Shown here one piece after another: positions 34,316-45,095 of a DNA stretch of 64,000 bases. The notes under the pieces were generated by a model. The model worked only from the letters and a program-made list of their open reading frames with translations. It did not search any database and was not told the origin of the DNA. The position numbers were made by a program, and so were the translations under genes. Source of the stretch: Metapseudomonas resinovorans DSM 21078 (lineage in GTDB: Bacteria > Pseudomonadota > Gammaproteobacteria > Pseudomonadales > Pseudomonadaceae); assembly GCF_000423545.1 (NCBI RefSeq), contig NZ_AUIE01000034.1, forward strand, positions 1 to 64,000. The letters are read 5' to 3'. Numbering within the stretch: position 1 is the stretch's first letter; every line of letters starts with the position of its first letter.

Positions 34316-34339
34316 GATGGGCGTTTCGCCCATTTTTTA
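34316..34339 (+). terminator. Second terminator-like hairpin in the rimP leader
   Basis: ATGGGCG-TTT-CGCCCAT followed by TTTTTAT, 28 bp before the rimP start. Together with the preceding hairpin it means transcripts must pass two terminator-like structures to enter the nusA operon, which could allow regulation such as NusA autocontrol (inference). Confidence 0.65.
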
Positions 34340-34366
34340 TTTGCACAGCATGCGAGAGGCAATCAG

Positions 34367-34825
34367 GTGTCGAGCAAGCTAGAACAGTTGCAGGCCTTGT
34401 TGGCCCCGGTAGTCGAAGCGCTCGGTTATCAGTGCTGGGGCATCGAGTTCCTGTCTCAAGGGCGGCATTCACTGCTGCGGATCTACATCGATCACGAAAA
34501 CGGCATTCTCGTCGACGATTGCGAGAAGGTTAGCCGGCAGATCAGTGGTGTTCTCGACGTCGAGGACCCGATCAGCAGTGAGTACACCCTCGAAGTATCG
34601 TCGCCGGGTATGGATCGACCGCTGTTCACCCTTGAGCAGTTCGCGGCCCATGCTGGTGAGCTGGTTAAGATCAAACTGCGTTCGCCCTTCGAAGGACGAC
34701 GCAATTTTCAGGGGCTTCTCCGCGGGGTGGAGGAGCAGGACGTGGTGGTTCTTATCGAAGACCGCGAGTTCCTCCTGCCGATCGAACTGATCGACAAGGC
34801 CAACATCATTCCCCGTTTTGACTGA
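34367..34825 (+). CDS. rimP: Ribosome maturation factor RimP
   Basis: 152 residues from GTG 34367 ([20 protein letters not shown]); an upstream ATG at 34313 lies before the terminator hairpin and is unlikely. It acts in 30S subunit maturation. Motifs: [36 protein letters not shown], and the C-terminal SH3-like domain with [14 protein letters not shown]. It is first in rimP-nusA-infB-rbfA-truB. Confidence 0.95.
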   Translation: MSSKLEQLQALLAPVVEALGYQCWGIEFLSQGRHSLLRIYIDHENGILVDDCEKVSRQISGVLDVEDPISSEYTLEVSSPGMDRPLFTLEQFAAHAGELVKIKLRSPFEGRRNFQGLLRGVEEQDVVVLIEDREFLLPIELIDKANIIPRFD

Positions 34826-34872
34826 GACGCGGATCCCGCGGATCCAATGGATTGCGAAAGGCGAGGCGTACG

Positions 34873-36354
<1,482 letters not shown>

Positions 36355-36380
36355 GTATCGCGGCCTGAGGAGAGAAGTGC

Positions 36381-38924
36381 ATGACGCAAGTCACGGTGAA
36401 AGAACTGGCCCAAGTGGTCGATACACCGGTGGAGCGCCTGCTGCTGCAGATGCGCGAGGCGGGATTGCCGCACACCAGCGCCGAGCAGGTTGTAACCGAC
36501 AATGAGAAGCAGGCGCTGCTGGCTCATCTCAAGAGCAGCCACGGCGAGCGCGTAGAAGAACCGCGCAAGATTACCCTGCAGCGCAAGACCACCACCACGC
36601 TGAGGGTCGCCGGCAGCAAGACCATCAACGTCGAAGTACGTAAGAAGAAAACGTACGTCAAACGTAGCCCCGACGAGATTGAGGCAGAGCGTCAACGCGA
36701 GCTCGAAGAGCAGCGCGTGGCAGAGGAAGCTGCTCGCCTGAAGGCCGAAGAGGAAGCTCGTCTGCGCGCCGAAGAAGTTGCCCGTCGCGAAGCTGATGCG
36801 CGTGCGAAAGACGCCGTTGATCCTGCCAAGGCTGATGCCCCGGTTGCGGCTGCCGAGCCAGTTGCCACTCCGGCAACTGCCCCGGTAACCGCTCAGGTCG
36901 GTGCTGCTGCACCGGCTGCTGCTGCTGCCGCTGATCGCAAGAAGGAAGCGCCGCGTCCGGAGCGCGCTCGTGACGAGGATGATCGCCGCGACCGCAAGCA
37001 CGCACAGCACCGTCCTTCGCTAAAGGAAAAGGAAAAGGTTCCGGCTCCCCGCGTTGCCCCGCGCAGTACCGAGGAGGAAAGCGATTCCTTCGGTCGTCGC
37101 GGCGGACGTGGCGGCAAATCCAAGCTGAAAAAGCGCAACCAACATGGGTTCCAGAGCCCAACAGGACCTATCGTGCGTGAAGTCAGCATTGGCGAGACCA
37201 TTACAGTGGCCGAGCTGGCCGCTCAGATGGCCGTCAAGGGTGCCGAAGTCGTCAAGTTCATGTTCAAGATGGGCACTCCCGTGACCATCAACCAGGTGCT
37301 CGATCGCGAGACCGCTCAACTGATCGCCGAAGAACTCGGCCACAAGGTCAAGCTGGTCAATGAGAACGCCCTGGAAGATCAACTGGCTGCGTCCCTGAAG
37401 TTTGAAGGCGAGGTGCTGACGCGTGCGCCGGTCGTGACCGTCATGGGTCACGTCGACCACGGCAAGACTTCGCTGCTGGACTACATCCGCCGTACCAAGG
37501 TGGCCAGCGGTGAAGCCGGCGGCATCACCCAGCACATCGGTGCTTACCACGTCGAAACCGATCGTGGCATGGTGACCTTCCTCGACACCCCGGGCCACGC
37601 TGCGTTCACCGCTATGCGTGCTCGTGGCGCCAAGGCGACCGACATCGTCATCCTGGTGGTGGCTGCTGACGACGGCGTGATGCCGCAGACCATCGAAGCG
37701 GTGCAGCACGCAAAAGCGGCTGGCGTACCGATCGTGGTTGCGGTCAACAAGATGGACAAGCCCGAAGCCAACCCGGACAACATCAAGAACGGCCTGGCCG
37801 CGTTGGATGTGATCCCGGAAGAGTGGGGCGGCGATACCCAGTTCGTACCTGTGTCGGCCAAGGCTGGTACCGGTGTCGACGAACTGCTTGAAGCCGTACT
37901 GCTGCAGGCTGAAGTACTGGAACTCACTGCTACTCCGTCGGCCCCTGGTCGTGGCGTTGTGGTCGAGTCTCGTCTGGACAAGGGCCGTGGCCCGGTGGCT
38001 ACCGTGCTGGTCCAGGACGGTACCCTGCGTCAGGGCGACATGGTTCTCTGCGGCGTCAACTATGGCCGCGTCCGCGCCATGCTCGACGAGAACGGCAAGC
38101 CTGTGAAAGAAGCTGGTCCGTCCATCCCGGTCGAGATCCTCGGCCTGGACGGTACGCCGGACGCCGGTGACGACCTGACCGTGGTCGCTGACGAGAAGAA
38201 GGCCCGCGAAGTTGCGCTGTTCCGTCAAGGCAAGTTCCGCGAAGTCAAGCTCGCGCGCCAGCAGTCCTCGAAGCTGGAGAACATCTTCGAGAACATGGGG
38301 CAGGACGAGAAGAAGACCCTCAACATCGTGCTCAAGTCCGATGTGCGTGGCTCTCTCGAAGCCCTTCAAGGCGCCCTGGCAGACATCGGCAACGAGGAAG
38401 TCCAGGTGCGTGTGGTCGGTGGCGGTGTCGGTGGTATCACCGAGAGCGACGCCAACCTGGCGCTGGCGTCCAACGCCGTGCTGTTCGGTTTCAACGTGCG
38501 TGCTGATGCCGGTGCGCGCAAGATCGTCGAGCAGGAAGGTCTGGACCTGCGCTACTACAACATCATCTACGACATCATCGAAGACGTTAAGAAAGCACTG
38601 TCCGGCATGCTGGGCAGCGAAGTCCGGGAGAACATCCTGGGTATCGCCGAGGTGCGCGACGTGTTCCGCTCGCCGAAGTTCGGCGCGGTTGCCGGCTGCA
38701 TGGTTACCGAGGGGCTGGTACACCGCAACCGTCCGATCCGCGTACTGCGCGACGATGTAGTGATCTTCGAAGGCGAACTGGAATCCCTGCGCCGCTTCAA
38801 GGACGACGTGTCCGAGGTGCGTGCCGGCATGGAGTGCGGTATCGCTGTGAAGAGCTACAACGACGTCAAGGTCGGCGACAAGATCGAAGTCTTCGAGAAG
38901 GTCCAGGTGGCGCGCACGCTGTAA
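36381..38924 (+). CDS. infB: Translation initiation factor IF-2
   Basis: 847 residues. An N-terminal IF2N domain (1-55) and a variable, highly charged region (about 95-240: E/A/R-rich helix, A/P-rich stretch, then a K/R-rich part ending at KKRNQHGF) precede a second IF2N domain (about 270-320). The G domain begins near residue 350 with P-loop [19 protein letters not shown] and [10 protein letters not shown], and domains II-IV complete the protein. It delivers fMet-tRNA to the ribosome; the initiator tRNA gene lies upstream in the same cluster. Confidence 0.98.
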   Translation: MTQVTVKELAQVVDTPVERLLLQMREAGLPHTSAEQVVTDNEKQALLAHLKSSHGERVEEPRKITLQRKTTTTLRVAGSKTINVEVRKKKTYVKRSPDEIEAERQRELEEQRVAEEAARLKAEEEARLRAEEVARREADARAKDAVDPAKADAPVAAAEPVATPATAPVTAQVGAAAPAAAAAADRKKEAPRPERARDEDDRRDRKHAQHRPSLKEKEKVPAPRVAPRSTEEESDSFGRRGGRGGKSKLKKRNQHGFQSPTGPIVREVSIGETITVAELAAQMAVKGAEVVKFMFKMGTPVTINQVLDRETAQLIAEELGHKVKLVNENALEDQLAASLKFEGEVLTRAPVVTVMGHVDHGKTSLLDYIRRTKVASGEAGGITQHIGAYHVETDRGMVTFLDTPGHAAFTAMRARGAKATDIVILVVAADDGVMPQTIEAVQHAKAAGVPIVVAVNKMDKPEANPDNIKNGLAALDVIPEEWGGDTQFVPVSAKAGTGVDELLEAVLLQAEVLELTATPSAPGRGVVVESRLDKGRGPVATVLVQDGTLRQGDMVLCGVNYGRVRAMLDENGKPVKEAGPSIPVEILGLDGTPDAGDDLTVVADEKKAREVALFRQGKFREVKLARQQSSKLENIFENMGQDEKKTLNIVLKSDVRGSLEALQGALADIGNEEVQVRVVGGGVGGITESDANLALASNAVLFGFNVRADAGARKIVEQEGLDLRYYNIIYDIIEDVKKALSGMLGSEVRENILGIAEVRDVFRSPKFGAVAGCMVTEGLVHRNRPIRVLRDDVVIFEGELESLRRFKDDVSEVRAGMECGIAVKSYNDVKVGDKIEVFEKVQVARTL

Positions 38925-38944
38925 GTGTCGCGCTTGCCACAAGC

Positions 38945-38998
38945 CGGGAGCCAGGAGCTGGAAGCCATCGCTTTCTACTCCTGGCTTTTGGCTTTTTA
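38945..38998 (+). terminator. Inverted repeat between infB and rbfA
   Basis: AGCCAGGAG / CTCCTGGCT around a 20-nt loop that contains CTGGAAG, followed by TTTTGGCTTTTT. It resembles the dnaJ-dapB and rpsO-pnp structures. As rbfA must be expressed, it is probably a partial terminator or an RNA processing site. Confidence 0.6.
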
Positions 38999-39019
38999 AG
39001 TGTTCATGAGTGAAACGAA

Positions 39020-39409
39020 ATGGCTAAAGACTACAGCCGTACCCAACGCATCGGTGATCAGATGCAGCGTGAACTGGCGCTGCTGATTCAGCGTGAGATC
39101 AAGGACCCGCGCCTGGGTCTGGTGACCATTACCGCGGTGGACGTAAGCCGTGACCTGTCCCACGCCAAGGTGTTCATCACCGTGATGGGCCAGGACGACA
39201 ATGCCGAGAAGGTCGAGTTGAACCGCGACATCCTGCAGGATGCCGCCGGTTTCCTGCGCATGCAGCTGGGCAAGGCCATGAAGCTGCGCAGCGTACCGCA
39301 GCTGCACTTCCACTACGACGCCAGCATCCGTCGCGGTGCTGAGCTGTCGGCGCTGATCGAGCGCGCTGTGGCAGAAGACCGCAAGCACCCGGGCAACGAC
39401 GAGGAGTAA
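39020..39409 (+). CDS. rbfA: 30S ribosome-binding factor RbfA
   Basis: 129 residues with a single KH-like fold ([51 protein letters not shown]). It acts in 16S rRNA maturation and cold adaptation. The truB start is 5 bp after the stop codon. Confidence 0.96.
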   Translation: MAKDYSRTQRIGDQMQRELALLIQREIKDPRLGLVTITAVDVSRDLSHAKVFITVMGQDDNAEKVELNRDILQDAAGFLRMQLGKAMKLRSVPQLHFHYDASIRRGAELSALIERAVAEDRKHPGNDEE

Positions 39410-39413
39410 TGGC

Positions 39414-40331
39414 GTGGCCCAGGTAAAACGTATCCGCCGTAACATCAGCGGCGTGCTGATTCTCGACAAGCCGCGCGGCATGAGCTCCAACGCTGCGCTG
39501 CAGAAAGTGCGCTGGCTGCTCAATGCCGAGAAGGCTGGTCACACCGGCAGCCTCGACCCGCTCGCGACCGGCGTTCTGCCGTTGTGCTTCGGTGAGGCGA
39601 CGAAGTTCTCCCAGTACCTGCTGGATGCTGACAAGGGTTACGAAACCCTGGCTCAGCTAGGGGTCACTACCTCCACCGGCGATGCCGAGGGTGAAGTGAT
39701 CGAGCGTCGCGAGGTGACCGTCGGTCGCGAGGATATCGAAGCGCAATTGCCGCGTTTTCGAGGCGAAATCAAGCAGATACCACCGATGTACTCGGCTCTG
39801 AAGAAGGACGGTCAACCGTTGTACAAGTTGGCGCGTGCTGGCGAAGTAGTGGAGCGCGAGGCGCGTTCTGTTACTATTGCGCGCCTGGAATTGCTGGCGT
39901 GCGAAAACAGCCAGGCAAGACTGGCCGTAGCCTGCAGCAAGGGCACCTATATCCGTACCCTGGTCGAGGATCTCGGCCAGGCCCTGGGATGCGGCGCCCA
40001 CGTAGCAGAACTGCGCCGGACCCAGGCAGGCCCCTTCGGGTTGGGCCAGGCGATCAGTCTGGAGACACTGGAGAAGGCCCACGCCGAAGGCGGCAACGAG
40101 GCACTGGACCAGTTCCTCCTGCCGGTCGACAGCGGATTGGAACACTGGCCGCTGATCCAGCTGACAGAGCACAGCGCCTACTACTGGCTTCACGGCCAGC
40201 CGGTGCGGGCCCCGGAAGCGCCGAAGTTCGGCATGATGCGAGTGCAGGATCATACCGGTCGCTTCATCGGTATCGGTGAAGTGAGCGACGACGGGCGCGT
40301 AGCGCCGCGTCGACTGATTCGGTCGGAATGA
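39414..40331 (+). CDS. truB: tRNA pseudouridine-55 synthase TruB
   Basis: 305 residues from GTG 39414. It makes pseudouridine 55 in the T loop of tRNAs. Motifs: [31 protein letters not shown] with catalytic Asp48, [16 protein letters not shown], and [17 protein letters not shown]-terminal PUA-like domain covers about 250-305. The ATG at 39409 is out of frame, so the GTG is the start. Confidence 0.96.
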   Translation: MAQVKRIRRNISGVLILDKPRGMSSNAALQKVRWLLNAEKAGHTGSLDPLATGVLPLCFGEATKFSQYLLDADKGYETLAQLGVTTSTGDAEGEVIERREVTVGREDIEAQLPRFRGEIKQIPPMYSALKKDGQPLYKLARAGEVVEREARSVTIARLELLACENSQARLAVACSKGTYIRTLVEDLGQALGCGAHVAELRRTQAGPFGLGQAISLETLEKAHAEGGNEALDQFLLPVDSGLEHWPLIQLTEHSAYYWLHGQPVRAPEAPKFGMMRVQDHTGRFIGIGEVSDDGRVAPRRLIRSE

Positions 40332-40382
40332 CCGATCCGAGGATGGCTGTTAATAGGCACGGTCAATCCTCTTTTTTGAACA

Positions 40383-40398
40383 CGGGACACAGGTCCCG
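40383..40398 (+). other. Hairpin in the rpsO leader
   Basis: CGGGAC-ACAG-GTCCCG, 27 bp before rpsO. S15 represses its own mRNA through leader structures in several bacteria; whether this hairpin does so here is a guess. Confidence 0.35.
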
Positions 40399-40425
40399 GC
40401 CTATTACTCTCAGAGGAAGCCCATC

Positions 40426-40695
40426 ATGGCACTGAGCGTTACTGAAAAAGCCCAGATCGTTAACGAGTACAAGCAAGCTGAAGGCGATACCGGTTCTCCG
40501 GAAGTGCAGGTTGCCCTGCTGACCGCCAACATCAACAAGCTGCAGGATCACTTCAAGGCCAACGGCAAAGACCACCACTCCCGTCGTGGTCTGATCCGCA
40601 TGGTTAACCAGCGCCGCAAGCTGCTGGACTACCTGAAGGGTAAGGACACCTCTCGTTACAGCGCCCTGATCGGTCGTCTGGGTCTGCGTCGCTAA
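40426..40695 (+). CDS. rpsO: 30S ribosomal protein S15
   Basis: 89 residues, the canonical length. Motifs: [51 protein letters not shown]. It binds 16S rRNA helices 20-22. It is preceded by AGAGGAAG and followed by a long inverted repeat before pnp. Confidence 0.98.
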   Translation: MALSVTEKAQIVNEYKQAEGDTGSPEVQVALLTANINKLQDHFKANGKDHHSRRGLIRMVNQRRKLLDYLKGKDTSRYSALIGRLGLRR

Positions 40696-40707
40696 GCGAC
40701 ACAGATG

Positions 40708-40776
40708 AGCTGGAAGCTGGAAAACCGGAAGCTGGACATCGTTCCAGCTTTCGGCTTTCCAGCTTCTGGTTTTTTA
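40708..40776 (+). terminator. Long inverted repeat between rpsO and pnp
   Basis: AAGCTGGAAAACCGGAAGC and its extension pair with GCTTTCGGCTTTCCAGCTT, an approximately 23-bp stem with few mismatches and a 6-nt loop, followed by CTGGTTTTTTA. The place corresponds to the rpsO terminator and RNase III-processed pnp leader of E. coli. Here it also belongs to the AGCTGGAAG-type repeats seen after dnaJ and infB. Confidence 0.75.
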
Positions 40777-40848
40777 GGGGATTGAAACGGGTCCGACTCC
40801 CGACACTCCCACCATTTCCCCCAAGGCAACACAGAGAAGGAAAACACC

Positions 40849-42957
40849 GTGAACCCGGTAATCAAGAAGTTCCAGTTCGGTCAATCGACCGTTACCCTCG
40901 AGACTGGCCGTATCGCCCGTCAAGCCTCCGGTGCCGTTCTGGTCACCATGGACGAAGATGTCACCGTACTGGTGACTGTGGTTGGCGCCAAGCAAGCCGA
41001 CCCGGGCAAGGGGTTCTTCCCGCTGTCCGTTCACTACCAAGAGAAAACCTACGCTGCCGGCCGTATCCCCGGTGGTTTCTTCAAGCGTGAAGGCCGTCCT
41101 TCCGAGAAGGAAACCCTGACCTCGCGCCTGATCGACCGTCCGATCCGTCCGCTGTTCCCGGAAGGTTTCCTGAACGAAGTGCAGGTCATCTGCACCGTGG
41201 TTTCCACCAACAAGAAGACCGATCCGGATATCGCCGCCATGATCGGTACCTCTGCCGCCCTGGCAATCTCCGGCATCCCGTTCAGCGGCCCGATCGGCGC
41301 CGCTCGCGTGGCCTACCACGAAGAGACTGGCTACCTGCTGAACCCGAACTACGAGCAGCTGAAAGCCTCTGCCCTGGACATGGTCGTTGCCGGTACCGAA
41401 GACGCCGTGCTGATGGTTGAGTCCGAAGCGCAAGAGCTGACCGAAGACCAGATGCTGGGCGCCGTTCTGTTCGCCCACCAGGAATTCCAGTCCGTGATCA
41501 ATGCGGTCAAGGAATTTGCTGCCGAAGCCGGCAAGCCGACCTGGAACTGGAGCGCTCCTGCCGAGAACACCGCTCTGCTCAGCGCCATCAAGGCCGAGTT
41601 TGGCGAAGCCATCTCCCAGGCTTACACCATCACCATCAAACAGGATCGCTACAACCGCCTGGACGAGCTGCGTGACCAGGTCATCGCCCGCTTCGTTGGC
41701 GAGGAAGACGGTCAGTTCCCGGCTGGTGAAGTGAAGGATGCCTTCGGCCTGCTGGAATACCGCACCGTTCGCGAGAACATCGTCAACGGCAAGCCGCGTA
41801 TCGACGGCCGTGACACCCGCACCGTACGTCCGCTGAACATCGAAGTCGGCGTGCTGGACAAGACCCACGGTTCCGCCCTGTTCACCCGCGGCGAAACCCA
41901 GGCCCTGGTCGTTGCCACCCTTGGCACCGCCCGCGATGCCCAGCTGCTGGACACCCTGGAAGGCGAGCGCAAGGACGCCTTCATGCTGCACTACAACTTC
42001 CCGCCCTTCTCGGTGGGTGAGTGCGGCCGTATGGGCAGCGCCGGTCGCCGTGAAATCGGCCACGGTCGTCTGGCCCGTCGTGGCGTTTCCGCCATGCTGC
42101 CGAAAGGCGACGAGTTCCCCTACACCATCCGCGTGGTTTCCGAGATCACCGAATCCAACGGTTCCAGCTCCATGGCTTCCGTCTGCGGCGCCTCCCTGGC
42201 CCTGATGGACGCCGGTGTGCCGATGAAGGCCCCGGTTGCCGGTATCGCCATGGGTCTGGTCAAGGAAGGCGACAAGTTTGCCGTGCTGACCGACATCCTC
42301 GGTGACGAAGACCACCTGGGCGACATGGACTTCAAGGTAGCCGGTACCGCCAAGGGCGTGACCGCGCTGCAGATGGACATCAAGATCAACGGCATTACCG
42401 AAGAGATCATGGAGATCGCCCTGGAGCAGGCTCTGGAAGCGCGCCTGAACATCCTCGGCCAGATGAACCAGATCATTGCCCAGTCCCGCAGCGAGCTGTC
42501 GGCCAACGCTCCGACCATGATCGCGATGAAGATCGACACCGACAAGATTCGTGACGTCATCGGCAAGGGCGGCGCCACCATCCGTTCGATCTGCGAAGAG
42601 ACCAAGGCCTCCATCGACATCGAAGACGATGGCAGCGTGAAGATCTTCGGCGAGACCAAGGAAGCTGCCGAGGCTGCGCGTCAGCGCGTTCTGGGCATCA
42701 CCGCTGAAGCCGAAATCGGCAAGGTGTACATCGGCAAGGTCGAGCGCATCGTCGACTTCGGTGCCTTCGTCAACATCCTGCCGGGCAAGGACGGTCTGGT
42801 GCACATCTCGCAGATCAGCGACAAGCGCATCGACAAGGTTACCGACGTGCTGCAGGAAGGCCAGGAAGTCAAAGTCCTGGTTCTCGACGTCGACAACCGC
42901 GGCCGCATCAAGCTGTCGATGAAGGACGTGGAAGCTGCCGAGGCTTCCGGCGTCTGA
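40849..42957 (+). CDS. pnp: Polynucleotide phosphorylase
   Basis: 702 residues from GTG 40849, 8 nt after AGAAGGAAA. 3'-5' phosphorolytic exoribonuclease of the degradosome. Two RNase PH domains (about 1-230 and 310-545) flank a helical linker. The second core has [11 protein letters not shown]-like [16 protein letters not shown] and the phosphate-binding [21 protein letters not shown]. The C-terminus has a KH domain ([15 protein letters not shown]) and an S1 domain ([20 protein letters not shown]). A terminator follows. Confidence 0.98.
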   Translation: MNPVIKKFQFGQSTVTLETGRIARQASGAVLVTMDEDVTVLVTVVGAKQADPGKGFFPLSVHYQEKTYAAGRIPGGFFKREGRPSEKETLTSRLIDRPIRPLFPEGFLNEVQVICTVVSTNKKTDPDIAAMIGTSAALAISGIPFSGPIGAARVAYHEETGYLLNPNYEQLKASALDMVVAGTEDAVLMVESEAQELTEDQMLGAVLFAHQEFQSVINAVKEFAAEAGKPTWNWSAPAENTALLSAIKAEFGEAISQAYTITIKQDRYNRLDELRDQVIARFVGEEDGQFPAGEVKDAFGLLEYRTVRENIVNGKPRIDGRDTRTVRPLNIEVGVLDKTHGSALFTRGETQALVVATLGTARDAQLLDTLEGERKDAFMLHYNFPPFSVGECGRMGSAGRREIGHGRLARRGVSAMLPKGDEFPYTIRVVSEITESNGSSSMASVCGASLALMDAGVPMKAPVAGIAMGLVKEGDKFAVLTDILGDEDHLGDMDFKVAGTAKGVTALQMDIKINGITEEIMEIALEQALEARLNILGQMNQIIAQSRSELSANAPTMIAMKIDTDKIRDVIGKGGATIRSICEETKASIDIEDDGSVKIFGETKEAAEAARQRVLGITAEAEIGKVYIGKVERIVDFGAFVNILPGKDGLVHISQISDKRIDKVTDVLQEGQEVKVLVLDVDNRGRIKLSMKDVEAAEASGV

Positions 42958-42977
42958 CAATCGTCAGCCGATAAAAG

Positions 42978-43007
42978 AGAGGGCCCCTTGCGGGCCCTCT
43001 TTTTTTG
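42978..43007 (+). terminator. pnp terminator
   Basis: AGAGGGCCC-CTTGC-GGGCCCTCT followed by seven T residues: a strong intrinsic terminator 20 bp after pnp. Confidence 0.93.
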
Positions 43008-43046
43008 CCAGGAGAATGGCGAACCGCCATCGTGCCTGGAACAGTC

Positions 43047-44462
43047 ATGGACAAGACGCTCTGCCAGTACCACCCCGCCCAACCCGCCACCTGGCACTGT
43101 GTGCCCTGCCAGCGCCATTTTGGCGACTGCTGCATCCCACTCAATGCCGACGCCCCGGATGACAGCCCGGCGTGTCCGCTATGTCGCAGTCAGTTGACCT
43201 TCCTCGGCGCTGCCAATACTGCCCAGCCCTTCTGGGAACGTCTGCCTCAATTCTTTGGCTATGGCATGCAGGCGGGACCGCTGGCGTTCAGTGCGCTACT
43301 GGCCCTGGCCGGCCTGTTCATGCCGCGCTCGCTCATTCTCTGGGTTGCCCTGTTGAGTGTCGCCACCAAGTACTTCCACAGTGTTATCGAGGCCAGTAGC
43401 GAAGGCGAGCGCGAGGCGCCGAGCCTGATCAGTGCCTTCAGCGGCGAAGGCTTCTCGCTGTTCTTCAAGCAGATGCTGGTGTTTGCCATTGCCTTCGGTG
43501 CGCTCTGGCTGGCTGCGGACTTCAACAGCGAGACCCTGTTCTGGGTAGTGAACATCGCCATCGTCCTGCTGCTGCCGGCCAGCATCATCCGTTTGGCGTT
43601 GAGCAAGGAACTGGGAGCGGCGCTGAGTCCCGACCAGGTCGGCGAGGTGATCAAGGCGATGGGCTGGCGTTACCTTATTCTCTGCGCCTTCCTCTTCATC
43701 CTCTGGCAGTCCCCCGGCTATGTGGCTTGGCTGCTTTCCAGCGGTCTGCCCAAGGTGGTGCTGATGCCCATCGCCACGTTCCTGTTCGGTTACTTCGGTG
43801 TGGTGATGTGCAGCATGATGGGCTACGCCGTGTTCCAGTATCAGGGCGCCCTGGGTTTCGCAATTGCTGAAGAAGGCACCCAGCAGGGAGTGCCGGAGAA
43901 CGAATGGCGCCGTCGCAAAGCGCTGGCCGAAGCCGAGATTCGCCTGAAGGAAGGACAGAGCGACGGCGCCCTGGAAACGCTCGCCAACGCGCTGCACCGC
44001 GATCCTGATGACCTGCGTCTGAACGAGCGCTACCACCAGTTGCTGTTTGGCTTGGGTGCCCAAGAGCGCTGCCTGCGCCACCTGGATCATTATCTGCCAC
44101 TGGCCGCCCGGCAGAGTCCGGCCCTGGCCGCCACCGCGCTGCTCAATGCTCGCCAATTCAAGGCCGACTTCCTGCCGGCTGACGCCCTGATCTGCGAGCA
44201 GGTCGCCGCGGCGCTGCTGGATCGTCACAAGGTGCGCGAGGCCCTGAGCCTGCTGCGCAATCTCCATCAGCGCTTCCCTGATTACCCGCACATCCCTCGC
44301 GCCTACCTGCTCGCGGCCCGTGGCTTCGCTGAGGGCCTGGGGCAATTGGAGCCTGCGCAGAAGCTGCTGGCCTATGTTCGCGCGCGGTATCCCGCCTCGC
44401 CACTGCTCGACCAGATCAGTGCGCTAGAAATCACCATTGCGCGGTTGAGCAGCTCTGGCTGA
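43047..44462 (+). CDS. Zinc-finger, membrane and TPR-repeat protein, function unknown
   Basis: 471 residues from ATG 43047; in-frame GTG 43032 and TTG 43005 are alternatives, the latter inside the pnp terminator. The N-terminus is a B-box-like cysteine/histidine module (CQYHPAQPATWHCVPCQRHF, CCIPL, then CPLCR). About six hydrophobic segments follow (about 78-98, 135-170, 215-270), separated by a short EGEREAPSL segment as in DUF4013-like proteins. The last 190 residues are soluble helical repeats (AEIRLKEGQSDGALETLANA, DLRLNERYHQLL) typical of tetratricopeptide repeats. I do not know its function; the architecture suggests a membrane scaffold. It is expressed after the pnp terminator, with no clear promoter seen. 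Confidence 0.85.
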   Translation: MDKTLCQYHPAQPATWHCVPCQRHFGDCCIPLNADAPDDSPACPLCRSQLTFLGAANTAQPFWERLPQFFGYGMQAGPLAFSALLALAGLFMPRSLILWVALLSVATKYFHSVIEASSEGEREAPSLISAFSGEGFSLFFKQMLVFAIAFGALWLAADFNSETLFWVVNIAIVLLLPASIIRLALSKELGAALSPDQVGEVIKAMGWRYLILCAFLFILWQSPGYVAWLLSSGLPKVVLMPIATFLFGYFGVVMCSMMGYAVFQYQGALGFAIAEEGTQQGVPENEWRRRKALAEAEIRLKEGQSDGALETLANALHRDPDDLRLNERYHQLLFGLGAQERCLRHLDHYLPLAARQSPALAATALLNARQFKADFLPADALICEQVAAALLDRHKVREALSLLRNLHQRFPDYPHIPRAYLLAARGFAEGLGQLEPAQKLLAYVRARYPASPLLDQISALEITIARLSSSG

Positions 44463-44479
44463 GGATTCGGGCTTCATCG

Positions 44480-44521
44480 TGCAGTCTGCAAGGCGAGTGG
44501 GGGGCGAACTTGCAGACTGCA
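44480..44521 (+). repeat. Perfect inverted repeat downstream of the zinc-finger gene
   Basis: TGCAGTCTGCAAG / CTTGCAGACTGCA, 13 bp each, with a 16-nt G-rich loop. A third half-copy TGCAGACTG follows at 44522-44530. There is no U-tract. It could be a transcript-end hairpin or a protein-binding dyad for the next gene, whose promoter is 68 bp downstream. Confidence 0.6.
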
Positions 44522-44588
44522 TGCAGACTGATTCTGATTGATGAGCTTAAGTTTCTGTTTTTATGGGGTTTTTCTGTTCTTAGGAAGC

Positions 44589-44603
44589 TGGCACAGGCTT
44601 TGC
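44589..44603 (+). promoter_or_regulatory. Sigma-54 promoter of the BON-domain gene
   Basis: TGGCAC-AGGCT-TTGC matches the RpoN consensus TGGCAC-N5-TTGC exactly. The predicted transcript start is near 44615, leaving a leader of about 58 nt before ATG 44673. An enhancer-binding activator would be needed; the upstream inverted repeat at 44480 is a candidate site. Confidence 0.75.
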
Positions 44604-44672
44604 GACATTCCTGGTGTCCCTGCAGCCGGGAGTTTGCTGCAGATGTTCCGAAGAAGAGAGGAGACCCACCTC

Positions 44673-45032
44673 ATGAAACAGTCTTTCACCCAGTGGACCT
44701 TTGCCGCTGTCACTGCTGCCGCCCTGAGCCTGCCGTTCGCGGCCGGCGTCCATGCAGAAACCAGCGGTCACACGATGTTGGCAGCCAGCGAGACCATGCA
44801 GAAAGCCGAAGAGGCGGTCTCCGATACCTGGATCACCAGCAAGGTGAAATCCACCTTCCTGGCCGACAAGAACCTCAGCGGCATGGATATCAAGGTTGAA
44901 ACCAATCAGGGCGTGGTCGCGCTGTCGGGGATGGTGAAGACCGATGCCGAGCGTGATCTGGCCATCGAAACGACCAAGAACATCAAAGGCGTCACTGCGG
45001 TTTCTGCCGACGGCCTGAAATCCGCCGAGTAA
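44673..45032 (+). CDS. Periplasmic BON-domain protein (OsmY-like)
   Basis: 119 residues. A signal peptide (MKQSFTQWTFAAVTAAALSL..., cleavage after VHA) is followed by one BON domain (about 50-119) with DTWITSKVKSTFLADKNLSG, VETNQGVVALSGMVKTDAER and NIKGVTAVSADGL. BON domains bind phospholipid or envelope surfaces, and OsmY-type proteins are stress-induced periplasmic proteins. AGAGGAG lies upstream of ATG 44673. Position after pnp matches the P. aeruginosa PA4739 region. Control by sigma-54 is suggested by the promoter. Confidence 0.92.
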   Translation: MKQSFTQWTFAAVTAAALSLPFAAGVHAETSGHTMLAASETMQKAEEAVSDTWITSKVKSTFLADKNLSGMDIKVETNQGVVALSGMVKTDAERDLAIETTKNIKGVTAVSADGLKSAE

Positions 45033-45057
45033 TTCCGGGTAGACCGGGTAGGAAGAC

Positions 45058-45084
45058 AAGGCCCCGCGGTTGCGGGGCCTTGTC
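45058..45084. terminator. Terminator between BON gene and rhomboid gene
   Basis: AAGGCCCCGC-GGTT-GCGGGGCCTT followed by GTCGTT, placed between convergent genes. Confidence 0.85.
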
Positions 45085-45095
45085 GTTGGTGGCGA

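Noticed and set aside
36760-37120. Low-complexity A/E/R/P-rich stretch in infB as a possible insertion
   Set aside because: A variable charged and Ala/Pro-rich region between the N-terminal domains is normal for gammaproteobacterial IF-2.
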